64,000 nucleotides of DNA, taken from contig JAEWWW010000015.1 of assembly GCA_023396215.1 (NCBI GenBank), positions 1-64,000 of the forward strand, given 5' to 3'. Within the stretch, counting starts at the first letter, position 1, and every line of letters begins with the position of its first letter. Position numbers and translations under genes: made by a program. The notes under the pieces are model-generated. The model was not told the DNA's origin. It saw only the letters and a list, made by a program, of their open reading frames with translations, and searched no databases. The stretch is from Bacillota bacterium (GTDB taxonomy: Bacteria > Bacillota > Clostridia > Oscillospirales > Ruminococcaceae). This document shows positions 35,954 through 43,574 of the stretch, piece after piece.

Positions 35954-36628
35954 TTGCGTAGATTTGAGTTTACATTGTTGGCGGGGCTGATTTTGGCTCT
36001 GCTGATTACACCGCTTACCGGCTTTGCCCGGGATAGCGACCACCTGCGCCAGGGGGTTGTGCGGCTGCATATTCTGGCCAACTCCGACAGCAGGGACGAC
36101 CAGCAGCTCAAGCTGGCGGTGCGGGATAAAATCCTTGCCGAAACCGACGGGCTGTTTTTATCGGCCCACAACGGCGGCGAGGCGCTGGAGGCTGCCCGCG
36201 ACAACATGGATGAGATTGTGGCCATCGCCCAGCAGGAGCTTGCCGCCTGGGGGCGGTCCTATCAGGTGCGGGGGCAGGTCGCCCGCCTCTACTTCACCAC
36301 CCGGGTATATGACGATGTAACGCTGCCCGCCGGGGAATACGACGCGGTGCAACTGACCATCGGCGAGGGGAAGGGGAAGAACTGGTGGTGCGTGATGTAC
36401 CCGCCCATGTGTATCCCGGCGGCGCTGGCTGACCAGAACGAGCAGGCCCAGCCCCCCGAGGAGGCGGAGATACGCAACCTCAACGCCCGCCCTGCCTACA
36501 AGATGGGCTTTGCGGTGGTAGAGCTGGTGGAAAAAGCGGCCCGCTATCTGGCACAGGAGCAGGAGGAAAAACCTGTGGATAGCGATAAACTTGCTCTTGA
36601 CTTTTTGGACAAACTGCAATATGATTAA
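35954..36628 (+). CDS. spoIIR: Stage II sporulation protein R
   Basis: 224 aa. A forespore signalling protein that triggers SpoIIGA-dependent processing of pro-SigE in the mother cell. N-terminal signal or anchor helix (FTLLAGLILALLI), then the family core VVRLHILANSDSRDDQQLKL and GEGKGKNWWCVMYPPMC. Start TTG 35954. Its presence marks the host as an endospore former. Confidence 0.95.
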   Translation: MRRFEFTLLAGLILALLITPLTGFARDSDHLRQGVVRLHILANSDSRDDQQLKLAVRDKILAETDGLFLSAHNGGEALEAARDNMDEIVAIAQQELAAWGRSYQVRGQVARLYFTTRVYDDVTLPAGEYDAVQLTIGEGKGKNWWCVMYPPMCIPAALADQNEQAQPPEEAEIRNLNARPAYKMGFAVVELVEKAARYLAQEQEEKPVDSDKLALDFLDKLQYD

Positions 36629-36640
36629 GACAGACAAATG

Positions 36641-36733
36641 AATACGGGGTGCTGAGTGAGCTCGGCTGAGAGGAAATCCTACAGATATTTCTAACCCTTT
36701 AACCTGATCTGGATAATGCCAGCGTAGGAAAAA
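36641..36733 (+). promoter_or_regulatory. TPP riboswitch aptamer (THI element)
   Basis: GGGGTGC (36646-36652), GGCTGAGA (36664-36671), AACCCTTTAACCTGATCTGG and ATAATGCCAGCGTAGG follow the TPP aptamer consensus closely. It controls thiT downstream. Confidence 0.97.
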
Positions 36734-36749
36734 GTGCTTTTGCCGTTTT

Positions 36750-36784
36750 CACCGTATGGATATCCATACGGTGTTTTATTTTTG
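36750..36784 (+). terminator. Riboswitch expression-platform terminator
   Basis: CACCGTATGGAT and ATCCATACGGTG form a perfect 12-bp palindromic stem followed by TTTTATTTTTG. Thiamine pyrophosphate binding should favour this terminator and switch off thiT. Confidence 0.9.
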
Positions 36785-36809
36785 TCTGAAAACTAGAGGA
36801 GTGATTGTT

Positions 36810-37391
36810 ATGACACAAGCTAAAAAAACCCGCCGCATGGTGGAGAGCGCACTGATGATCGCCATTGCCACCGTTCTTTCTCTGCCCATGCTTTCTATCA
36901 CCGGTCCGTGGCTCAACGGCGGCTCGGTGACGCTGTTTTCGATGCTGCCCATCTGCCTCATCGCCTACAAATACGGCGTTAAGTGGGGGCTGTTCACCGG
37001 CTTTGTGCATGGGGCGCTGCAGCTGGTGATTGGCATGGACGGCCTGCGGGGCGTTTCGCTCATGACCTTTTTTGGTGCCATTGTGCTGGATTATCTGCTG
37101 GCCTACGGCGTGCTGGGGCTTGCAGGCTTGCTGCGGGGCAAGCTGAAAAGCGATGTGGCCGCCCTCACCATCGGGGCTTTCATCGCCACGGTGGCCCGTT
37201 TCGTCTGCCATTTTGTCTCCGGCTTTCTGCTGTGGGGCTCGCTGCTGGATGATGGCTTTGGCGCGGTCGCTTTCTCCTTTGGCTACAACATCGGCTATAT
37301 GGGGCCCGAGATTATCATTACCACTGCGGGTGCGGCCATCATGGGCGCGGTGCTGCTCAAGGCTACCCATGCGCTGGAAACAGCGGCCTAA
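36810..37391 (+). CDS. thiT: ECF transporter S component for thiamine (ThiT)
   Basis: 193 aa, about six hydrophobic helices. ALMIAIATVLSLPMLS, GVKWGLFTGFVHGALQ and the C-terminal SFGYNIGYMGPEI fit ThiT. Binds thiamine and uses a shared ECF energising module that is not encoded here. AGAGGAG is 8 nt before ATG 36810. The upstream TPP riboswitch confirms the substrate. Confidence 0.95.
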   Translation: MTQAKKTRRMVESALMIAIATVLSLPMLSITGPWLNGGSVTLFSMLPICLIAYKYGVKWGLFTGFVHGALQLVIGMDGLRGVSLMTFFGAIVLDYLLAYGVLGLAGLLRGKLKSDVAALTIGAFIATVARFVCHFVSGFLLWGSLLDDGFGAVAFSFGYNIGYMGPEIIITTAGAAIMGAVLLKATHALETAA

Positions 37392-37448
37392 AAGGCGGCG
37401 GCAGGCTTCTGGCTGCACGCTGGCCCAGTTACATCTGGCAAAAGGAAC

Positions 37449-37486
37449 AACAGGCGGGTTTCAGAGAGAAACCCGCCTGTTTTCTC
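37449..37486 (+). terminator. Terminator of thiT
   Basis: AACAGGCGGGTTTC (37449-37462) pairs with GAAACCCGCCTGTT (37468-37481), followed by TTCTC. Confidence 0.85.
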
Positions 37487-37551
37487 TAAACAGGGCACCG
37501 CACCATCGGTGGCGGGGCGACTGTTTTTTATCTGCAAGAGCGGACGGGCTG

Positions 37552-37580
37552 TTGACTATCCCGGCCGGCTCTGCTATAAT
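37552..37580 (+). promoter_or_regulatory. Promoter of tRNA-Ser(CGA)
   Basis: TTGACT (37552-37557), a 17-nt spacer, TATAAT (37575-37580). A 5' leader of about 105 nt would be removed during tRNA maturation. Confidence 0.75.
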
Positions 37581-37693
37581 GATTTTCGCATCTGCTGCAT
37601 GGTTACGGCAGACTGCGATCCATACAACAAGGCAGGGTGTGGCGCGCTGTCGGCGCCTTTGCCGCTCCTGTAAAATGGGGCAAAACTGAATAT

Positions 37694-37784
37694 GGAGAGA
37701 TACCCAAGTGGTCGAAGGGTCCGCACTCGAAATGCGGTAGCCGGTTTGCGCCGGGCAAGGGTTCGAATCCCTTTCTCTCCGCCA
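37694..37784 (+). tRNA. tRNA-Ser (anticodon CGA)
   Basis: 91 nt including the encoded CCA. Acceptor GGAGAGA/TCTCTCC, anticodon stem CCGCA/TGCGG around loop CTCGAAA giving CGA, a long variable arm typical of class II serine tRNA (GCCGG...CCGGGC), and T-loop GTTCGAATC. Confidence 0.95.
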
Positions 37785-37827
37785 AATAAAAAGCACCTCG
37801 CAAGGGGTGTTTTTTATTTGGCGGAGA
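37776..37827 (+). terminator. Terminator that mirrors the tRNA 3' end
   Basis: The inverted repeat begins inside the tRNA: TCTCCGCCAAATAAAAA pairs with TTTTTATTTGGCGGAGA, with CACC/GGTG and a short loop between. The right arm therefore contains an inverted copy of the tRNA acceptor end. A related hairpin and downstream sequence recur at 47346-47440. Confidence 0.7.
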
Positions 37828-38099
37828 CTCACCTGCGGGTGGGGTATCCGTTCACTGCATTTTACGCAGTTCACTCGACGTGCGGTAGGAACCTACGGTT
37901 CCCCCACACACGCCCCCTCCCTTCCGGTGGGAAAGAGTACGCGGAAATATCTGTTTTCGCCAATGGCTTCACCAGCTTGAAGCTGGATAGAGACGCGCTC
38001 TTAGCCTTGTACAAAGGACACGTTTTTCTGCCCGCGTTTCAGGGCTGAATCCGAATTTGCCTATAGCTTTATGGGCTTTTCTATTTTCGGGAGGCTTGT
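37828..38099. other. Intergenic stretch after tRNA-Ser(CGA)
   Basis: The first 60 nt (ACCTGCGGGTGGGGTATCCG and on) resemble the sequence after 47384. The rest shows a small hairpin, GTAGGAACCTAC, and no coding frame. Confidence 0.35.
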
Positions 38100-38691
38100 A
38101 TGATTATTCAGATTGATGTTTTTATTTGCCTCACAGCATTCTACGCCGCTTACTTTGCCAAGCAGCTTCTTCTGCGCAGGCAGGGTATTCGCACCGACCG
38201 CCTGGCGAAAGGGATCAAGCCCCGGCGTACCCGGGCCATTGAAACCTTGCTGCCGGCCGCCACCTACGGTACGGCGGTCATTCAGTTTGCCGGCGTTTTT
38301 TTCACCGAATATATGGGGGCCGGTGGCCCTGCCCCGCCCGCTTCGCATTGCAGGCAATGTGGCGGCGGCTCTGGGTGTGGTGTTCTTTGTTCTGGCGGTT
38401 ATCACCATGCGGGATAGCTGGCGGGCCGGTGTGGATGAAAGCCAGAAAACCGCCATGGTAACCAGAGGCGTCTACCGCTTCAGCCGAAACCCTGCCTTCG
38501 TCGGCTTCGATCTGCTTTACATCGGCACCTTTCTGGCGCTGCCCAATCTGGTGATGCTGGCAGCAGGAGCGGCGGCCATTGTGCTGCTGCACCTTCAGAT
38601 TTTGGAGGAGGAGCAGTTCCTTCCCTATGCTTTCGGTGACGACTATCCGCAATATAAGGCTCAAACGCCCCGATACCTTTTGTTTTTCTAA
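38100..38691 (+). pseudogene. Isoprenylcysteine-type methyltransferase family protein, frameshifted
   Basis: Would encode about 196 aa with four or five hydrophobic helices. The N-terminal part (MIIQIDVFICLTAFYAAYFA) and the C-terminal part (TRGVYRFSRNPAFVGFDLLY, then EEEQFLPYAFGDDYPQYKA) lie in different frames. Removing one G from the G5 run at 38315-38319 restores a continuous EYMGPVALPRPLRIAGN. The C-terminal motifs match the ICMT/PEMT-like SAM-dependent membrane methyltransferases. GGGAGG is 5 nt before ATG 38100. Either a recent pseudogene or a homopolymer error. Confidence 0.8.
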
Positions 38692-38879
38692 GCGTTGTAA
38701 TACCGACACAGGCCCCCATAATGCCGCTTGGGTTCAGGTAAATAATGCAGCCAAAACATGAATAAATATGCATATATAAACGTGGGCATGCTTTGGCGGA
38801 GAGAGAATGCGCCTCACCCCGTCTCCGCCCGGCTGGGCAGCCAAGCGACGTTGGTAAATGGCGCAACCCCCCAAGGATA
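38692..38879. other. Intergenic, no gene seen
   Basis: A+T-rich then GC-rich sequence between the methyltransferase remnant and the exporter leader. I see no open frame, terminator or repeat I can support. Confidence 0.3.
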
Positions 38880-38908
38880 TTGAAAAAGCAGAAAAGGTAT
38901 GCTATTCT
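38880..38908 (+). promoter_or_regulatory. Promoter of the MFS exporter leader
   Basis: TTGAAA (38880-38885), a 17-nt spacer, TATTCT (38903-38908), followed by a leader of about 215 nt. Confidence 0.6.
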
Positions 38909-39002
38909 TGTGGTACTCTAAGAAACGAGGCGCTTTTATGCAGTCTGCATTCCTGTAAATTTGTTTTTGGCATGGTTGGCCCTCTTTGGGGGCTTGTTTG
39001 TT

Positions 39003-39044
39003 GTGCTAAAAGACAGAGTTTTGCAGGGATATATGCTGCCTTAG
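39003..39044 (+). CDS. Putative 13-aa regulatory leader peptide
   Basis: GTG start, reading (M)LKDRVLQGYMLP then stop. The segment VLQGYMLP followed by the nucleotides for 'SHSPCK'-like sequence resembles leaders I recall upstream of tet(W)/tet(M)-class genes. Translation of such leaders couples ribosome stalling by an antibiotic to readthrough of the attenuator. The match is from memory. Confidence 0.45.
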   Translation: MLKDRVLQGYMLP

Positions 39045-39076
39045 CCATTCCCCTTGTAAAATGACGCCTTTTTGCA

Positions 39077-39117
39077 CGGACACCGCTTATTTGCGCTGTC
39101 CGTTTATTTTATTTATG
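39077..39117 (+). terminator. Attenuator terminator before the MFS gene
   Basis: ACGGACA (39077-39083) pairs with TGTCCGT (39097-39103), with inner CGC/GCG, followed by TTATTTTATTT. It ends 12 nt before the exporter's start codon, so transcription must read through it for expression. Confidence 0.7.
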
Positions 39118-39129
39118 AGGAGATTTGTA

Positions 39130-40359
39130 ATGGATAGAAGCTGGAAAAAACAATTTGCCACCATCTATGCCGGGCAGGCTTTTTCGCTGCTGGGCTCTGC
39201 CGCCGTGCAGTTCGCGGTCATCTGGTGGATGACGATACAAACCGAATCCGCCATCACCCTGACCATTGCGACGGTCATCACATTCATACCAAACATGATC
39301 ATAGGCCCCTTTGCGGGGGTGTGGATTGACCGCTACAACCGCCGCACCGTTATGATTGCCGCTGACGGGCTGGTGGCGCTGAGCAGCGTCATTTTGGGGG
39401 CCGCCTTCCTGCTGGTGGAAACCCCGCCGGTGTGGTTTCTCTATATCATCCTCTTTCTGCGGGGGTTGGGCAACACCTTTCACGGGCCGGCCATGCAGGC
39501 CGCTATCCCCATGTTGGTGCCAACCGAAATGCTCACCAAGGCAGGGGGCTGGGGCAACCTTATCAACTCCATTTCCGCTATGCTTGGCCCGGTTCTCGGC
39601 GCGGCGCTGATGACCATGATGCCGGTTGCCGGTATTATGCTGATTGATATCTTCGGCGCTTTGTTCGCCATTGTCTGCCTGCTGTTTGTCAAAATCCCCG
39701 ATATCCCGCGCACTGGGGAGAAGCTGCATGTGCTAACGGATATGAAGGACGGTCTGCGGGTTATGCGCACCAACAAGCCCCTGATGGCGGTGTTTGGCCC
39801 CATGATGCTGATGACCATTCTCTATATGCCGCTGGGGTCTTTGTTCCCCCTGCTGGTGCGTACCCACTTCATGGGGGAGGCCTGGCACTGCAGCGTTGTT
39901 GAGTTCACATTCGCCGCCGGGCTGCTGGTTTCGTCCACCGTTATGGGGGTTTCGGGAGGCATGAAAAACCGCTTTCTCATGGCGTCGCTGTCCATCGGAC
40001 TGTTGGGCGCCGCCACCCTTGTGAGCGGGGCGCTGCCGGTCAGCGGCTTTTGGATTTTCGCCGTATGCTGCTTTTTTATGGGGGCTACCGGCACCTTCAT
40101 CAATGTGCCAATCATGGCCTATGTGCAGGAGAGCGTTCCGCCCGAGATGATGGGCAAGGTGTTTTCTCTGATGATGACCGTCATGACGCTGGCCATGCCG
40201 ATTGGCCTGCTGCTGGCCGGGCCGGTCAGCGAGGCGGTGGGGGTAGACCGCTGGTTTTTCTGGTCGGGCGTCGCCCTGATTGTCAACGGCATCCTCTGCC
40301 GCGTCTTTACCAAGCCCTATGATGCGCTCACCATGCGCCTCGAGGCCGTGCAGAAATAA
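39130..40359 (+). CDS. MFS exporter, Mef-like (DHA3 type)
   Basis: 409 aa, 12 predicted helices. WKKQFATIYAGQAFSLLGS, AGVWIDRYNRRTVMIAADG (the conserved loop between helices 2 and 3) and GKVFSLMMTVMTLAMPIGL match macrolide-efflux (Mef)-type transporters. Drug specificity is not determinable. GAGGAGA is 7 nt before ATG 39130. The upstream leader is of a type found with ribosome-targeting antibiotic resistance genes, which supports induction by antibiotic. Confidence 0.88.
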   Translation: MDRSWKKQFATIYAGQAFSLLGSAAVQFAVIWWMTIQTESAITLTIATVITFIPNMIIGPFAGVWIDRYNRRTVMIAADGLVALSSVILGAAFLLVETPPVWFLYIILFLRGLGNTFHGPAMQAAIPMLVPTEMLTKAGGWGNLINSISAMLGPVLGAALMTMMPVAGIMLIDIFGALFAIVCLLFVKIPDIPRTGEKLHVLTDMKDGLRVMRTNKPLMAVFGPMMLMTILYMPLGSLFPLLVRTHFMGEAWHCSVVEFTFAAGLLVSSTVMGVSGGMKNRFLMASLSIGLLGAATLVSGALPVSGFWIFAVCCFFMGATGTFINVPIMAYVQESVPPEMMGKVFSLMMTVMTLAMPIGLLLAGPVSEAVGVDRWFFWSGVALIVNGILCRVFTKPYDALTMRLEAVQK

Positions 40360-40433
40360 TCCCTTTGACATCCCGATACAGGCGTGGGGGAGAGGGTGAT
40401 TTCTCCATCTTCCCTAAACCTGCCTATCCACAG

Positions 40434-40461
40434 AAACCCTGACATGCGTTTGTCAGGGTTT
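40434..40461. promoter_or_regulatory. Operator of the WYL regulator
   Basis: A perfect 11-bp inverted repeat, AAACCCTGACA-N6-TGTCAGGGTTT, with TATACT 11 nt beyond the TGTCA. The same TGACA-N6-TGTCA core and geometry recur at 41410. Confidence 0.75.
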
Positions 40462-40506
40462 TGTGTTATACTGAAGCTATCTCAAGAACGGCGGGAGGTG
40501 GGCCCC

Positions 40507-41412
40507 CTGAAAAACGACCGTCTGTTTCGGCTGCTTTATCTGCTGCTGGAAAAAAGAAGCATGACCGCGCCGGAGCTTGCCCGGGCGCTGGAGGTATCGG
40601 TGCGCACCATCTACCGGGATGTGGAAACCCTCTCGATGGCGGGGGTGCCCATCTACGCTTCGGCGGGCAAGGGGGGCGGCATCTCACTGTTGCCGGGCTA
40701 CACCTTTGATAAAACCCTCCTCACCGACGAGGAGCAAAACCAACTGCTCTTTGCTGTGCAAAGCCTGAAAGCGGCCGACCAGAATGTAGAGCAGCTTCTG
40801 AGCAAGATGGGCGCGGCATTTCAAAGGCCGCCCCATAACTGGATTGAGGTGGATTTTTCCCGCTGGGGCATGGGCAAGACAGACGCCGCCCGGTTTGAGC
40901 TGCTGAAAAACGCCATCCTTGGCAGGCGGGTGTTGGCGCTCACCTATTGTGGCGCATCGGGAGCGATGACCGAGCGCAGGGTACACCCCCTCAAGCTGAT
41001 TTACAAGGACAAGCACTGGTATCTGCAAGCCTTTTGCCTGCGCGCCGGGGACTTTCGCCTCTTTAAAATCGGGCGGATTATCGACCTGATGCTCACCGGG
41101 GAGGCCTTTTATGAGGACTATGAGGGGGAGATACCGCCGCTGGAGGCGGAGGAACCGCCTTTTTCCACGGTGCATCTCAAGCTGCGGCTGGCCCAACGGC
41201 TGGCCTTTCGCGTTTACGATGAGTTTGACCGCCACAACGTCACACCCCAGCCGGAGGGCGGCTTTTTGGTAGAAGCCGACTTTCCTCCGGATAGCTGGGT
41301 GATAGGCTATCTTTTCTCCTTCGGCACCGATTTGGAGGTGCTGGAGCCCCTGGGCCTGCGACAGCAGTTGGCGGAATATGCCCGCCGGATTGCGGGGCAT
41401 CACGAAACATGA
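40507..41412 (+). CDS. WYL-domain transcriptional regulator (YafY-like)
   Basis: 301 aa. The DeoR-type N-terminal helix-turn-helix (LKNDRLFRLLYLLLEKRS, ALEVSVRTIYRDVETL) is followed by a WYL domain (~135-215, with the family motif region HPLKLIYKDKHWYLQAFC) and a C-terminal WCX region. CTG 40507 fits best: GGGAGG (40493-40498) is 8 nt upstream and homologues begin at this Leu/Met. GTG 40498 is the alternative. Likely controls itself and the operon that follows through TGACA-N6-TGTCA sites. Confidence 0.9.
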   Translation: MKNDRLFRLLYLLLEKRSMTAPELARALEVSVRTIYRDVETLSMAGVPIYASAGKGGGISLLPGYTFDKTLLTDEEQNQLLFAVQSLKAADQNVEQLLSKMGAAFQRPPHNWIEVDFSRWGMGKTDAARFELLKNAILGRRVLALTYCGASGAMTERRVHPLKLIYKDKHWYLQAFCLRAGDFRLFKIGRIIDLMLTGEAFYEDYEGEIPPLEAEEPPFSTVHLKLRLAQRLAFRVYDEFDRHNVTPQPEGGFLVEADFPPDSWVIGYLFSFGTDLEVLEPLGLRQQLAEYARRIAGHHET

Positions 41413-41443
41413 CAGGCTGTTGTCAGCTTTTGTTTGTTAGAAT
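41410..41443 (+). promoter_or_regulatory. Second WYL operator and promoter of the target operon
   Basis: TGACA-N6-TGTCA (41410-41425) overlaps the WYL stop codon. TAGAAT (41438-41443) follows 12 nt later. A standard -35 is absent because that position lies inside the operator. Confidence 0.7.
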
Positions 41444-41473
41444 GAGGTTACTAAAACAAAGGAGGACGACAGG

Positions 41474-41749
41474 ATGAACAATATCAACCAGAAATTTTGC
41501 CAAAGCTGCGGTATGCCTATGGGGGATACCGACACGCTTTACGGCATCGAAGCCGACGGCGGCAAAAGCGCCGACTACTGCCAGTACTGCTATGACAAAG
41601 GCGAGTTTACCTTCGGCGGCACCATGGAAGAGATGATTGAAATCTGCGTGCCGCCCATGGTGGAGCACAACCCCGGCATGGATGCGGAGCAGGCAAGGCA
41701 GATGATGCGGCAGTTCTTCCCCAGCCTCAAGCGGTGGAGAGCGCGGTAA
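41474..41749 (+). CDS. Zinc-ribbon domain protein
   Basis: 91 aa. KFCQSCGMPMGD and YCQYCYDKGEF form a four-cysteine zinc ribbon matching the 'putative zinc ribbon' family, followed by a helical C-terminus. Probable metal-binding or transcription-linked role. GGAGG is 8 nt before ATG 41474. First gene of the WYL-controlled cluster. Confidence 0.85.
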   Translation: MNNINQKFCQSCGMPMGDTDTLYGIEADGGKSADYCQYCYDKGEFTFGGTMEEMIEICVPPMVEHNPGMDAEQARQMMRQFFPSLKRWRAR

Positions 41750-41769
41750 ACGGGAGCGGGTGTTAATCG

Positions 41770-42198
41770 ATGCCACAGGCGGATTTTACGCAGGATATGT
41801 TTGCGCCCTGCGGCGTAAACTGCACCGTATGCTACAAGCATCTGGGCAAAAAGCCCTGCCCCGGGTGCCGTGGGGAGGATGACGCAAAGCCGGCGCATTG
41901 CCGAAAATGCCGCATCAAATACTGTGTGGAGGAAAAGGGCCTTGCCCACTGTCTGGCCTGTGAGCAGTTCCCCTGCAAGTACATCAGGGCGCTGGATAAG
42001 AGCTACCGTGCCCGCTATGGGGCCAGCCCGGTTGCAAACGGCCTTGACGTGGGGGAGCATGGGGTACAGGCTTTTATGGCGCGGCAGCGGCAGGCTTATC
42101 GCTGCCCTGCCTGCGGCGGGGTTCTCTCGCTGCAGGATGGCGTTTGCAGCGGTTGCGCGGTGGAATATCCGCCGGGAAGGAGAGGTGCCCAAAGATGA
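41770..42198 (+). CDS. DUF3795 cysteine-rich protein
   Basis: 142 aa with about 15 cysteines. APCGVNCTVCYKHLGKKPCP, CRKCRIKYCVEEKG and CEQFPC are the DUF3795 pattern, and a C-terminal CPACGG/CSGC pair forms a further zinc ribbon. Function unknown; metal binding likely. It overlaps the next gene by 4 nt (ATGA). Confidence 0.85.
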   Translation: MPQADFTQDMFAPCGVNCTVCYKHLGKKPCPGCRGEDDAKPAHCRKCRIKYCVEEKGLAHCLACEQFPCKYIRALDKSYRARYGASPVANGLDVGEHGVQAFMARQRQAYRCPACGGVLSLQDGVCSGCAVEYPPGRRGAQR

Positions 42199-42623
42199 AT
42201 TGGAGCCAGCTTTACCCCCAGGCAAACCGGCCGGAATTATCCCAAATATCGGACTACATCGGCAGCCCCCAGTGGGGGGAGCTGCGCGCCCATCTGGAAA
42301 GCGCCTACGGTGTTTCACCCATTTTGGAGTACAGCGTCTGCTCCGGCGCGCCCGGCTGGAACCTTAAGTACAGAAAGGGTGGGCGCGCCCTCTGCACCCT
42401 CTACCCCGCGCAGGGCTTTTTTACCTGCCTTGTTTCTATCGGCAGCCGGGAAGCCATCGAGGCCGAGCTGCTGCTGGCCTCCTGCACCGAATACCTGCGC
42501 AGTCTGTACTGGGGCGCCAAGCCCTTTAACGGCGGGCGCTGGCTGATGATTGCGGTTACCTCGCCGGAGGTTTTGCGGGATGTGCAGGCGCTGATAGCTC
42601 TGCGGGTCAGGGCAAAGAGGTGA
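42195..42623 (+). CDS. DUF3788 family protein
   Basis: 142 aa, soluble. YSVCSGAPGWNLKYRKGGRA followed by LCTLYP and the C-terminal EYLRSLYWGAKPFNGGRWLM are typical of DUF3788. No function assigned. Start ATG 42195 lies inside the DUF3795 stop codon, with GGAGAGG upstream. Confidence 0.8.
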   Translation: MNWSQLYPQANRPELSQISDYIGSPQWGELRAHLESAYGVSPILEYSVCSGAPGWNLKYRKGGRALCTLYPAQGFFTCLVSIGSREAIEAELLLASCTEYLRSLYWGAKPFNGGRWLMIAVTSPEVLRDVQALIALRVRAKR

Positions 42624-42632
42624 GGCGGGCCT

Positions 42633-43496
42633 ATGCATTATAAGGAAGCCAAGTCGATCCTCTCGCCCAAAAACGGGATGAACCTCTACCGGGGCTGCAC
42701 ACATGGCTGCATCTACTGCGACTCCCGCAGCGAGTGCTATGGCATGACCCACACCTTTGAGGATGTGGAGGTAAAAAGCAACGCCCCCCAACTGCTGGAG
42801 GCCGCCCTGCGCAAAAAGCGCGGCCCCTGCATGATTGGTACCGGGGCCATGAGCGACCCCTACCTGCCCCTTGAGCAAACCGAGCAGCTCACCCGGCAAT
42901 GCCTTGAAATCATCGAGCGTTATGGCTTTGGTGTTACGGTGATTACCAAATCCGATCTGGTTTTGCGGGATATCGAACTGCTGCAGAGCATCCACCGCAA
43001 GGCAAAATGCGTGGTGCAGATGACCCTGACCACCTGTGACGAGGCGCTCTGCCGCATTCTGGAGCCCAATGTGGCAACCACCCGCCGCCGCTTCGAGGTG
43101 TTAAAGGAGCTGCAAAAGGCGGGGATACCTGCCGTGGTCTGGCTGACGCCGATTTTGCCCTTCCTCAACGACACCGAGGAAAACATCCGGGGACTGCTGG
43201 ACTATTGTGGGCAGGCGGGGGTACACGGCATCATCACCTTCGGCATCGGAATGACCTTGCGCAGCGGCAACAGGGAATACTTTTATAAAAAGCTGGACCA
43301 GCACTTCCCCGGCATGAAGCAGCAGTATATGCGTGCCTTTGGCTCTGCTTACGGCATTCACAGCCCAAGGGGGAAGGAGCTGGGCAGGCTGGTGAAGGAT
43401 TTTTGCAGGGAAAACCGCGTGCTGTATGGCGCGCAGACGGTGTTTGACTATCTGAGCCATCTGGATAGCCCCGCGGAGCAGCTATCGCTGTTCTGA
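42633..43496 (+). CDS. SPL-family radical SAM protein
   Basis: 287 aa. The cluster motif CTHGCIYC (CxxxCxxC) near residue 22 binds the radical [4Fe-4S]; GTGAMSDPYLPLE and VITKSDLVLRD follow the SplB-like core. Not the canonical spore photoproduct lyase, which is longer. Substrate unknown. Last gene of the WYL-controlled cluster, 9 nt after DUF3788. Confidence 0.88.
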   Translation: MHYKEAKSILSPKNGMNLYRGCTHGCIYCDSRSECYGMTHTFEDVEVKSNAPQLLEAALRKKRGPCMIGTGAMSDPYLPLEQTEQLTRQCLEIIERYGFGVTVITKSDLVLRDIELLQSIHRKAKCVVQMTLTTCDEALCRILEPNVATTRRRFEVLKELQKAGIPAVVWLTPILPFLNDTEENIRGLLDYCGQAGVHGIITFGIGMTLRSGNREYFYKKLDQHFPGMKQQYMRAFGSAYGIHSPRGKELGRLVKDFCRENRVLYGAQTVFDYLSHLDSPAEQLSLF

Positions 43497-43521
43497 TGTG
43501 GGAAGGTATACGGGCAACATG

Positions 43522-43574
43522 AAAAGCGGGAGTGTGGATTTGGCGTTATTCCAAATCCGTACTCCCGCTTTTTT
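43522..43574. terminator. Bidirectional terminator overlapping the small gene
   Basis: AAAAGCGGGAGT...ATTTGG pairs with CCAAAT...ACTCCCGCTTTT over ~22 bp with one mismatch, followed by TT. Its right arm also encodes the last residues of the minus-strand 57-aa protein. Confidence 0.8.

Noticed and set aside
38858..39064. A 68-codon open frame upstream of the MFS gene
   Set aside because: It covers the promoter and leader RNA, and its sequence makes sense as a regulatory leader, not as a stand-alone protein.
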